The notes beneath the pieces are model-generated. The model ran no database searches and was not told the origin of the DNA. It saw only the letters and a list, made by a program, of their open reading frames with translations. Below are positions 1 to 6,231 of a DNA stretch of 14,279 nt, in pieces. Origin of the DNA: JBCCGI01 sp039029355 (GTDB lineage: Bacteria > Planctomycetota > UBA1135 > GCA-002686595). The translations under genes and the position numbers were made by a program. Location of the stretch: contig JBCCGI010000142.1 in the NCBI GenBank assembly GCA_039029355.1, positions 1 through 14,279 of the forward strand, in the 5' to 3' direction. Position 1 is the first letter of the stretch, and each line of letters begins with the position of its first letter.

Positions 1-1171
1 CGTCGGGGAAGCCGTCCAGGTTGACGTCGTGCCCGGCGCCGACGGCGGCGCCGATGCGGTCGTTGTTCGCGCTGCCGAAGACCGTGAAGATCTCGGTGCC
101 GTCGAAGCCCGAGTAGGCGCGCAGGCCGCCGGCGTTCGTGCCGCCGTCGTCGAGGCTGGTGATGCCCACGACGAAGTCGCCGTAGCCGTCGCCGTTGACG
201 TCGCCCGCGCCGGCCACGTTGCTGCCGAACTGCTCGCCGGTCGTCGAGCCGGTCAGCGAGTGCAGCGTCGAGCCGTCCGCACCCGAGAACACGACCGCCT
301 GGCCGGTGCTCGCGGTGAAGCTCGGCGCGCCGACGATCAGGTCCGCGTGTCCGTCGCCGTTGGCGTCGAAGCCGCCCGACACGCGCACGCCGCTAAAGCC
401 GCCGCCGGCGACGTTGAACTCCCACAACACGCTCGCGTCGAGGCCGGAGAAGACCCGCGCCAGATTGCCCTGGGCCGCGATCAGGTCGGCGTGCCCGTCG
501 GCGTTGACGTCGCCAGCGCGCCCGACGTTCGAGCCGAGGTTGCCGTTGGCGACGCTGCCGTAGATCGTGTGGATCGGGAGCCCGGTCTGGCCGGAGAAGG
601 CGGTGATCGAGCCGGCGTTGTTCGGCGACGCGCCGCCCTCGGCGTTGAGCGCGCCGATCAGCACGTCGTCGCGGCCGTCGCCGTCGACGTCGCCCACGGC
701 CGCGGTCGACCAGCCGAAGAGGTCGCCGGCGTCCTCGCCTTCGAGCGTCCAGATCGTCGAGCCGTCGAAGCCGGACACCAGGATGGCGCTTCCGGCGTTC
801 GAGCCGGCGGCGGTGTCGTCCTCGTCCGCGGCGGCGCAGATGTCCGCGAAGCCGTCGCCGTTGATGTCGCCCGCGCCCGACGAGCCGTAGCCCATGTGGT
901 CGCCGACCCCGGTGCCGGGAATGGTGTCGGTCAGGGCGCCGGTAGCGCCGTCGTACACGAACACCGCGCCCGCGTCGAAGATGCCCGACGGGTCGTGGCG
1001 CCAGGCGCCGACCAGGAACTCGGCGTAGCCGTCGCCGTCGGTGTCGCCGATCGTGTCGCACACCTGACCGAAGGACTCGGCGGCGCTGCCCGTGACGTCG
1101 TGCACGGTGGACTGCGCCAGGCCGGAGGTGGCGAAGAGGGGGAGGAGGGGGAGGGCGATGAGGGGGCGCAT
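1..1171 (-). CDS. Secreted FG-GAP (integrin alpha-like) repeat protein, C-terminus outside window
   Basis: Reading starts at an ATG at 1171-1169 and stays open to the window edge, giving the first 390 residues. Residues 1-19 look like a Sec signal peptide (hydrophobic LIALPLLPLFATSGLA, then QS). The rest is a chain of calcium-binding-type FG-GAP motifs of the form D-x-(D/N)-x-D-G followed by a short hydrophobic strand. The first Asp of each motif falls near residues 43, 102, 161, 221, 269, 324 and 382, a period of about 48-60 residues. Stretches such as FSGADGSTLHSLTG separate the blades. Known members form beta-propellers on the cell surface or outside the cell; ligand and role are unknown here. 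The gene is preceded by 180 bp of non-coding DNA, so it probably has its own promoter. AAAGG lies about 16 nt before the ATG, too far to be a good ribosome binding site, so the start rests mainly on the signal peptide. Confidence 0.88.
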   Translation of the reverse strand, partial: MRPLIALPLLPLFATSGLAQSTVHDVTGSAAESFGQVCDTIGDTDGDGYAEFLVGAWRHDPSGIFDAGAVFVYDGATGALTDTIPGTGVGDHMGYGSSGAGDINGDGFADICAAADEDDTAAGSNAGSAILVSGFDGSTIWTLEGEDAGDLFGWSTAAVGDVDGDGRDDVLIGALNAEGGASPNNAGSITAFSGQTGLPIHTIYGSVANGNLGSNVGRAGDVNADGHADLIAAQGNLARVFSGLDASVLWEFNVAGGGFSGVRVSGGFDANGDGHADLIVGAPSFTASTGQAVVFSGADGSTLHSLTGSTTGEQFGSNVAGAGDVNGDGYGDFVVGITSLDDGGTNAGGLRAYSGFDGTEIFTVFGSANNDRIGAAVGAGHDVNLDGFPD

Positions 1172-1254
1172 CGGGGGGCTAGCGGGGCCTTTCGTTTCCT
1201 TAGGGGTACGAGAAGAGCCCACCAGCGTGGCACGCGCGCCCGCGGCAGGGGCGG

Positions 1255-1275
1255 GGAAGTCGCCGGAAAGTCGCC
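1255..1275. repeat. Short tandem direct repeat upstream of the FG-GAP gene
   Basis: GGAAGTCGCC and GGAAAGTCGCC lie head to tail, differing by a single inserted A. They sit about 85-105 bp upstream of the FG-GAP start codon, in the only non-coding stretch serving that gene. Direct repeats at such a position can bind a regulator, but nothing else in the sequence supports that here, and chance is possible in GC-rich DNA. Confidence 0.3.
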
Positions 1276-1325
1276 GTGGTGCGGGCCCCGCGGGCGAGCG
1301 GGACCCCGCAAGCGGCGCGAGCTTA

Positions 1326-1347
1326 CCCAGGCTGAAAGGAGCCCGGG
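1326..1347 (-). terminator. Hairpin after the SRPBCC gene, possible terminator of the merR-led operon
   Basis: On the minus strand, 4 nt after the SRPBCC stop codon, CCCGGGCT and AGCCTGGG pair over 8 bp (one G-U wobble) around a 6-nt CCTTTC loop. There is no following U-tract, so it would be a non-canonical or Rho-assisted terminator. Its position at the end of the operon favours that role. Confidence 0.45.
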
Positions 1348-1351
1348 CGGT

Positions 1352-1849
1352 CTACGCCGGCTGCGCCAGCCGCTCGGCGCCCTCGCCGCCGACGTCCTCG
1401 GGGGACGGCGAGAAGATCTCTTCGACGCGCTCGCAGCGGTAGCGGAAGATGCGCTCGAGGTCCGGCCGCACCAGCATCCGGTGCACCAGCGGCCCGCCGG
1501 GGGCGGCGTAGCGCACCCGGTCGGTCACGCGCGTGCCGCCGGGCACCGACTCGAAGAGGTGCTCGTGAATCCAAACCGAGTACGGACCGCGCAGCTGCTC
1601 GTCGACGAAGCGCTGCTTGGGCTCCCAGGCGGAGATCAGGCTGCGCCAGCGCAGCGGGAAGCCGTGGAGGCTGATCTTGTAGTCGAAGATCGCGCCACGG
1701 CGCATCTCGATCGGCGGCGGCGTCAGGATCTGAAAGCGCAGCCACGGCGGCGTCAGCAGCTCGAGGTTCTGAGGTGCGGCGAAGAACTCGTGCACCTCGT
1801 CGAGGGGGCGCGCGATGACCACGTTGCGTTCGAGGGTGTACAGCTTCAT
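1352..1849 (-). CDS. SRPBCC (START-like) family protein, COG4276 type
   Basis: This 165-residue protein starts at ATG 1849-1847, overlapping the stop of the upstream DUF523-DUF1722 gene (TGATG), so translation is probably coupled. The START/Bet v1-like signatures are an N-terminal strand followed by DEVHEFFAAPQNLELLTP (about residues 17-34) and the conserved block FVDEQLRGPYSVWIHEHLFE (81-100). The fold forms a helix-grip pocket for hydrophobic ligands; the ligand of this subgroup is not known. No signal peptide or membrane segment is seen, so it is probably cytosolic. COG4276 proteins are often next to, or fused with, TIGR01777 epimerases, as in this operon. The last 18 or so residues (after SPSPEDVGGEG) look disordered. 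The family call is firm; the role is unknown. Confidence 0.88.
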   Translation of the reverse strand: MKLYTLERNVVIARPLDEVHEFFAAPQNLELLTPPWLRFQILTPPPIEMRRGAIFDYKISLHGFPLRWRSLISAWEPKQRFVDEQLRGPYSVWIHEHLFESVPGGTRVTDRVRYAAPGGPLVHRMLVRPDLERIFRYRCERVEEIFSPSPEDVGGEGAERLAQPA

Positions 1850-2835
1850 CAGGAGGCGTTGCGGAGCATCAGCTCCTTTGGATACGGGTCGAGGTAGATC
1901 TGCTCGTCGAGGTACGGCACGTCGTGGTCGCGCACGTGCGCCCGCAGCAGCGAGACGGGCACGATCAGCGGCACGAAGCCCTGCCGGTAGTCCTCGAGCG
2001 TCGTCAGGAGCTCGCGCTTCGCGATCGGCGCGAGCCTGTCCTTCAAGAAGCCGAGGGCGTGCTGCAACGCGTTCGTGTGGCGACCGCGGGTCGCGCGGTG
2101 CATCAGGGCGCGTTGGAAGCCGACCTCGTAGCGGCGGTAGATCTCCTCGTCGGGCATCGTCCCGAAGGACGACACCAGCCTTCCCAGCTCCTGATACTGC
2201 CGCTCGTCGTGCGTGCGGAGCAGGAGTTTGTGAGCGGTGTGGAAGCGGACCAGCGCGTTGCGCGACAGCCCGCGGTTGCGCAGCGCGCGCCAGCGGCTGC
2301 GGCAGAAGGCGCGCAGCACGAAGCGCTCGCGGAGCGCCGGGTCCTGCAGGCGGCCGTCCTCCTCGATCGGGAGCAGCGGGTGACGCTCCATCAGCCTCTG
2401 CGTGAAGAGGCCGACGCCGTTGCGGTGGCGCGGGCCGTTCGGCCCGTGGACGCGCAGCCGCTCCATGCCGCAGGAGGGCGAGCTCTTCTTCACGACGAAG
2501 CCGTCGAGCTCGCGCGCGTTCATCCCGCCGATGCGGCGCTCGGCGGCTTCGAGGAAGCGCTCGGTCAGGTCCTCGCCGGTGCGCGTCACGCACAGGCGGG
2601 TGTCGCCGTCCTCGCCCTCGACCAACCGGATGGCGGGCCGCGGCACGCCGAGCCCGGCGTCGAGCTCGGGGCACACCGGGAACAGGTCGGCGAACTCCGC
2701 CAGGCGGTCGGTGACGAAGCGCGAGCGCGCGTGTCCGCCGTCGAAGCGCACCTCCTGTCCGAGGAGGCAGGCCGAGACGCCGAGCCGCAGCGCGTGGCGC
2801 TGGCCGGTCCAGCGGGACCAGGCCGCGACGCTCAC
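1849..2835 (-). CDS. DUF523-DUF1722 fusion protein (YbgA-like C-terminus)
   Basis: 328 residues, starting at GTG 2835-2833, which overlaps the TGA of the upstream epimerase (GTGA). The N-terminal half is DUF523, with its three conserved cysteines visible: SACLLG (C23), CPELDAGLGVPRP (C55) and SSPSCGM (C122). In the DUF523 protein TudS, a thiouracil desulfidase, the conserved cysteines hold a [4Fe-4S] cluster, so a cluster is a reasonable inference here. The C-terminal half is DUF1722, as in E. coli YbgA: HKLLLRTH (202-209), GRHTNALQHALGFLKDRL (251-268), EDYRQGFVPLIVP (281-293) and a closing YLDPYPKELMLRN. DUF1722 genes are typically adjacent to photolyase genes and light-regulated MerR genes. 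It is presumably soluble. The biochemical function of the fusion is not established; desulfidase activity would be extrapolation. Length and both domains look complete. Confidence 0.92.
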   Translation of the reverse strand: MSVAAWSRWTGQRHALRLGVSACLLGQEVRFDGGHARSRFVTDRLAEFADLFPVCPELDAGLGVPRPAIRLVEGEDGDTRLCVTRTGEDLTERFLEAAERRIGGMNARELDGFVVKKSSPSCGMERLRVHGPNGPRHRNGVGLFTQRLMERHPLLPIEEDGRLQDPALRERFVLRAFCRSRWRALRNRGLSRNALVRFHTAHKLLLRTHDERQYQELGRLVSSFGTMPDEEIYRRYEVGFQRALMHRATRGRHTNALQHALGFLKDRLAPIAKRELLTTLEDYRQGFVPLIVPVSLLRAHVRDHDVPYLDEQIYLDPYPKELMLRNAS

Positions 2836-3734
2836 GCGGCCTTGCTCCCGAGCAGGTGGCTGAGCGCGCCCTCGACCTCGGAGTCCTGGAAGCGATAGCC
2901 CGACCCGAGCAGCGCCTTCGGCTCGACCCAGAGGCTGGCGAGCAGCAGATCATCCGCCAGCTCGCCGAAGGCCAGCCGCGCCGCGAAGGCGGGCATCGGC
3001 AGGATGGTGGGGCGGTGCAGCGCGCGACCCAGGCTGCGCGTGAAGTCCGCGTTCGAGCAGGCCGTCGGGGCGACCATGTTGACCGGGCCCGAGAGGTCCT
3101 GGTCGAGCACGTGCAGCGTCGCGCCGACCGCATCGCGCAGCGAGATCCAGCTCATGCCCTGTGCGCCGCTGCCGACGTTCCCGCCGAGCCCGAGCTTGAA
3201 GGGCAGCAGCATCTTCGCCAGCGCGCCGCCGCCGGGGCTGAGGATCACGCCGAAGCGCAGGTGAGCGACGCGCGTGCCGGCTTCGGCGAGCGGCTTGCTC
3301 GCGTCCTCCCAGGCACGGCAGACTTCCGGCAGAAAGCCCGTGCCGGCGCCGCTGGCCTCGTCGACCCGCTCGCTTCCGCTCTGGCCGTAGAAGCCGATCG
3401 CCGAGGCGGAAAGAAATACCTTGGGGCGGTCCACGAGCCCCGTCAGCGACTCGACCAGCTTCGCGGTCCCCACGACGCGGCTGTCGCGGATGCGCTGCTT
3501 CTGCTGATCGCTCCAGCGCTTCGCGGCGATGTTCTCGCCGGCGAGGTGGATGACCGCGTCCACGCCCTCGAGCTTCGGCGGCTCGAGCACGCCTTTCTCG
3601 GGGCTCCAGGCGACCTCGTCGTCGCCGCGCGCCTCGCGGCGCACCAGGCAGACGACTTCGTCGCCGCGTTCGCGCAGGGCGCTCACAAGGGCCGCGCCCA
3701 CAAGACCCGTCGATCCGGTGACAGCAACTTTCAT
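2832..3734 (-). CDS. TIGR01777 family NAD(P)-dependent epimerase/SDR protein (YfcH-like)
   Basis: 300 residues, a full-length member of the TIGR01777 extended SDR family. The N-terminal Rossmann nucleotide-binding motif is VTGSTGLVG (residues 5-13, G-x2-G-x2-G). It is followed by HLAGENIA (63-70), the catalytic-region SASAIGFYG (109-117, Tyr116), LRFGVILSPGGGAL (159-172) and SWISLRD (195-201), all typical of the group. The C-terminal 50 or so residues form the DUF1731 cap with YRFQDSEVEGAL. The substrate is unknown; the fold predicts nucleotide-sugar-like or lipid-linked redox chemistry. It begins 7 bp after the merR stop codon and ends in a 4-bp GTGA overlap with the DUF523-DUF1722 gene, so it is firmly inside the operon. 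Homologues are recurrent members of LitR/CarH-linked, light-induced gene sets in other bacteria. Confidence 0.94.
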   Translation of the reverse strand: MKVAVTGSTGLVGAALVSALRERGDEVVCLVRREARGDDEVAWSPEKGVLEPPKLEGVDAVIHLAGENIAAKRWSDQQKQRIRDSRVVGTAKLVESLTGLVDRPKVFLSASAIGFYGQSGSERVDEASGAGTGFLPEVCRAWEDASKPLAEAGTRVAHLRFGVILSPGGGALAKMLLPFKLGLGGNVGSGAQGMSWISLRDAVGATLHVLDQDLSGPVNMVAPTACSNADFTRSLGRALHRPTILPMPAFAARLAFGELADDLLLASLWVEPKALLGSGYRFQDSEVEGALSHLLGSKAA

Positions 3735-3741
3735 GGCTTAC

Positions 3742-4650
3742 CTACTCTTTCGACCGGGGCGTGGGCGCAGATGCGAGTTCCCCCGCGAGGCCGGTCAGGC
3801 TGGTGAAGACACGCACGTGGTGCGGGCCGCGGCGTCGCCTGCGCGCTCCGCGGCCGCCGACCCACAGCTCGGTGCCGACCGGGAGCAGCTCGTACAGCTC
3901 CGAGAGCGAGCGATCGGCGGAGAGCCCGGCGTGCGCCAGGGACACGCTGACCGCCACCGTGGCGGCGCCGACCTCGCGCGCCGCGCCGGCGATCTCGACC
4001 AGCGGGAGGTCCGGCCCCAGCGTGCGGAAGGGGACGCCCTGCTCGGCCAGGACGGCCGCCACCATGGCGAGCCCCAACCCGTGCTGCTCGCCCGGCAGCG
4101 TCGCCAGCAGGAAGCGTCCGTCGCGGGCGTCCGCCGGACGGGCCCGCTCGCTGCGCAGCTGCGCCAGGGCGTCGGCCAGGACCGTCGACGCGAGGTGCTC
4201 GTGGCGCACCTCGGCGCGCCCGTTGGCCCAGGCGGTGCCGAGCTCCTCCAGGAACGGCCCGACGAGGTCGTCGAGGAACTCCGAGAGCGGGCGGCCCTCG
4301 GCCCCGCGCAGGACCGCCTCGTGCAGCGCCCGGTCGCGCAGGGCGAGGACGGCGTCCATCCACGGGTCGATCTCGGGCGGAGCTACAGGATGGGAGCGGC
4401 GGTCGGAGACCAGCGCCTCCAGCTCCTCGGGCGAGGCGCTGAGCAGCGCGCGCGGGCGCAGCCCGGCCCGGAGGCCTTCCGCGACGCGCCGCAGCATGCG
4501 TACGTCGGCGTCGCAGTAGCGGCGCTGCCCGCTCGGGGTGCGGACGGGCATGGGGCGGCCGTAGCGGCGCTCCCAGACCCGGAGCGTGGCGGCCGGGATG
4601 CCGGTGGCCTCAGCCACCTTGCGGACGGGGAGTAGGGCTTCTTGGCTCAC
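3742..4650 (-). CDS. MerR-family regulator with cobalamin-binding domain (CarH/LitR-like photoreceptor candidate)
   Basis: 302 residues from GTG 4650-4648; a TTG four codons upstream is a weaker alternative. The N-terminal winged helix (residues 5-75) carries the MerR marks WERRYG (26-31) and RTPSGQRRY (37-45). A four-helix cap follows, with the Wx9EH signature of CarH photoreceptors: Trp141, nine residues, then Glu151-His152. The Rossmann-like B12 domain has GEQHGLG (187-193), the ExHxxG motif whose His190 would be the lower axial cobalt ligand. In known CarH/LitR proteins, adenosylcobalamin in the dark drives tetramer formation and repression, and light breaks the Co-C bond and releases DNA. 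The residue after Trp141 is Ala. In Thermus CarH it is, from memory, His132, the upper ligand of the light-adapted form, so that adduct may be missing here. The C-terminus (RGARRRRRGPHH) is unusually basic and the end of the B12 domain looks short. As first gene of the operon it probably regulates itself. Confidence 0.9.
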   Translation of the reverse strand: MSQEALLPVRKVAEATGIPAATLRVWERRYGRPMPVRTPSGQRRYCDADVRMLRRVAEGLRAGLRPRALLSASPEELEALVSDRRSHPVAPPEIDPWMDAVLALRDRALHEAVLRGAEGRPLSEFLDDLVGPFLEELGTAWANGRAEVRHEHLASTVLADALAQLRSERARPADARDGRFLLATLPGEQHGLGLAMVAAVLAEQGVPFRTLGPDLPLVEIAGAAREVGAATVAVSVSLAHAGLSADRSLSELYELLPVGTELWVGGRGARRRRRGPHHVRVFTSLTGLAGELASAPTPRSKE

Positions 4651-4657
4651 GGCGCTC

Positions 4658-4703
4658 AATATCGGCGCTGGAGCCCCCGTTTGTCCAAGAAAAATCTTGG
4701 GCA
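4658..4703 (-). promoter_or_regulatory. Putative operator/promoter of the merR-led operon
   Basis: Positions 4682-4703 form an inverted repeat, TGTCCAAGA-AAAA-TCTTGGGCA, with 8 of 9 arm positions matching and a perfect CCAAGA/TCTTGG core. It is an AT-rich island in GC-rich DNA, 32 nt upstream of the regulator's GTG. On the minus strand its proximal arm contains TTGGAC (4688-4683), followed after 19 bp by GATATT (4663-4658), resembling -35 and -10 boxes with the long spacer common at MerR-family promoters. A repressor on the palindrome would cover the -35 box, as CarH/LitR do. The -10 box lies so near the GTG that the transcript would be almost leaderless, which weakens the promoter reading. 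With only 59 bp after the sulfatase gene, the repeat could instead be a weak terminator for that gene. Confidence 0.4.
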
Positions 4704-4709
4704 GTTCCC

Positions 4710-6068
4710 TCAGCCGTCCTCCTCCAGGTGGCCGGCGTAGCCGATGGCCCGCAGCATCTCGAGCGCCTCCTGGGTCATCTGCGTGGCGGTGCCGGCGGGG
4801 GCCTCGAGGGGCGCGAGGCCGTCGCGTTCGCGCCGGAAGTCGTTGTGCATGGCGCCATAGGCGCGTGAGCCTTCGGGCGACGCGACCGGGATCGGCCGGG
4901 TCTCGCCGGGGTCGCGCTCGAGCTCGTAGAGCACGACGTCCTGGCCCGAGCCGCGCACCTTCCACGGCCACTGCATGAGCGCGAAGTCGTCCCCGAGCAT
5001 CGCCGCCATCACCGAGTCGGCCGGCCGGCTGCCGAACAGCGGGTAGCCCGGCAGGCGCGGATCCGGCTCGGCGCCCGCGAGCTCCAGGACCGTCGGCACG
5101 AGGTCGACGCTGTTGACCGCGTGGGTGCGGCGCTCCCCGGCGTGGCGGCCGTCGGGGAAGCGCACCAGGAGCGGGACGCGGAGGCCCTCCTGGTACATGC
5201 CCCCGTGCTCGTCGAGCTCGCCCGCGCGCTGCCCCAGGGCCTCGCCGTGGTCGGCCGTCACGAACAGCACCGCGCGGTCGAGCAGGCCGCGCTCCCGCCA
5301 GTCCGCGAGCCAGGCGCCGACCTTCCCATCGGCGTAGCGGATCCCGCCGTCGTACATCGCGACCAGCGCGTCGAGCTGGTCCGCGTCCAGCACGCCGGGC
5401 TCGGCCAGCGCCTGCTTGAAGTCGATGCCGCGCAGCGCCTCGGGGGCGTCCTCGCGGTAGCGCCGATCGAAGGGCTCGGGCGGGTCGTAGAAGACGCCGT
5501 CCTCGGCCAGGAGCGGGTCGCAGTGGATGTCGAACAGGTGCAGGAAGAGGAAGAACGGGCGGTCGCCCTCCAGCCGCCCCAGCTCCTCGGCCAGGTGCTG
5601 CTCGGCCTGCTCGGCGTCGCGGTGCGGGCGGAACACGTCGAACCCGCGGTCGAAGCCGTGGCGCTCGTGGATCCACCCGAACTCGAACAGCGCCATCGTG
5701 GTGTAGCCGCGCTGCCGCAGCCGCTCGGCCAGCAGCGGCACCTTGGGGTTGAGCGCGGCGTTGGCGGACACCACGCCGTGCTGCTCCGGATACAGGCCGG
5801 TGAGCATCCCCATGTGCGACGTCAGCGTCCAACAGGACGTCGCGAAGGCGCGCTCGAAGACCACGCCCTCCTGGGCGAGGCGGTCCAGGTTCGGGGTGGT
5901 ATCCCGCCCGTAGCCCAAGAACCCGGTGTGGTCCGCGCGCAGGGTGTCCAGCGAGATCAGGACGATGGAGGGGGGCGGCGCGGGCCCGTCGCCGCCGCAG
6001 GCGCCGAGCGCCAGGGCGAGGCCGAGGGCAGCCCACGGGGCCGTCTGGGGGCGGTTTCCTGACTTCAT
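4710..6068 (-). CDS. Sulfatase-fold (alkaline phosphatase superfamily) lipoprotein with Thr at the catalytic position
   Basis: 452 residues from ATG 6068-6066, preceded by GGCAGG as ribosome binding site. Residues 1-24 are a lipoprotein signal (hydrophobic core, lipobox LGAC, Cys24), so the enzyme should be anchored to a membrane facing the periplasm. Sulfatase/phosphodiesterase landmarks are LISLDTLRADH (38-47, metal Asp41), MLTGLYP (88-94), FVTADHGEALG (269-279, metal Asp273 and His274) and ELDEHGGMYQEGLRVPLL (284-301). The C-terminus has LYELERDPGET and the RAIGY tail frequent in this subgroup. The usual formylglycine signature C/S-x-P-x-R is replaced by T81-L-T-S-H85; by spacing to TG, Thr81 holds the nucleophile position and Cys79 is two residues too early. 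Thr nucleophiles occur in phosphoethanolamine and phosphoglycerol transferases of this superfamily. Substrate unknown; do not assume sulfate-ester hydrolysis. It may be cotranscribed with the downstream merR gene, 59 bp away. Confidence 0.88.
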   Translation of the reverse strand: MKSGNRPQTAPWAALGLALALGACGGDGPAPPPSIVLISLDTLRADHTGFLGYGRDTTPNLDRLAQEGVVFERAFATSCWTLTSHMGMLTGLYPEQHGVVSANAALNPKVPLLAERLRQRGYTTMALFEFGWIHERHGFDRGFDVFRPHRDAEQAEQHLAEELGRLEGDRPFFLFLHLFDIHCDPLLAEDGVFYDPPEPFDRRYREDAPEALRGIDFKQALAEPGVLDADQLDALVAMYDGGIRYADGKVGAWLADWRERGLLDRAVLFVTADHGEALGQRAGELDEHGGMYQEGLRVPLLVRFPDGRHAGERRTHAVNSVDLVPTVLELAGAEPDPRLPGYPLFGSRPADSVMAAMLGDDFALMQWPWKVRGSGQDVVLYELERDPGETRPIPVASPEGSRAYGAMHNDFRRERDGLAPLEAPAGTATQMTQEALEMLRAIGYAGHLEEDG

Positions 6069-6125
6069 CCTGCCGCCCAGGATGAGCAACCGCGCGGCGC
6101 GCCGCCACGGAAAGATGTTCGCCGT

Positions 6126-6157
6126 AGGGAGGCCTCCCTGTCCGCCAGGACAGTTTT
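6126..6157. promoter_or_regulatory. Two adjoining inverted repeats in the divergent promoter region
   Basis: The 163-bp gap between the divergent sulfatase and MshEN-like genes contains a perfect 14-bp palindrome AGGGAGGCCTCCCT (6126-6139). It overlaps by 2 bp a perfect 6-bp hairpin, CTGTCC-GCCA-GGACAG (6138-6153), followed by TTTT. Read on the plus strand, the second element resembles a short intrinsic terminator, but no plus-strand gene ends upstream. An operator serving one or both divergent genes is as likely. It is about 60 bp from the sulfatase start and 75 bp from the other start. Confidence 0.4.
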
Positions 6158-6180
6158 CCGCGACTCGATGCTCAAGGAGT

Positions 6181-6204
6181 ACCGCCCCTTTTCCCGAAGG
6201 CGGT
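6181..6204 (+). other. Small inverted repeat in the leader of the MshEN-like gene
   Basis: ACCGCC (6181-6186) and GGCGGT (6199-6204) can pair around a 12-nt loop containing the only T-run nearby. The element lies 27 bp before the ATG of the downstream gene and could be an operator half-site pair or a leader hairpin. The signal is weak in DNA of this composition. Confidence 0.25.
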
Positions 6205-6231
6205 CTCGGCCCCTGGAACCCATCGCCCCCA

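Noticed and set aside
29..1897. Long open frame on the plus strand (622 codons) opposite the FG-GAP and SRPBCC genes
   Set aside because: Composition is repetitive Ala/Val/Arg/Asp, with no recognisable motif, and it spans two real minus-strand genes and their gap. It is a GC-bias shadow.
5824..5836. Cys79 of the sulfatase-fold protein as a formylglycine precursor
   Set aside because: It is followed by W-T-L-T-S-H, not x-P-x-R, and lies two residues too far from the TG that normally follows ten residues after the catalytic position.
5121..6062. Plus-strand open frame opposite the sulfatase-fold gene
   Set aside because: It lacks any domain, while the minus strand carries a lipobox and ordered alkaline-phosphatase-superfamily motifs.
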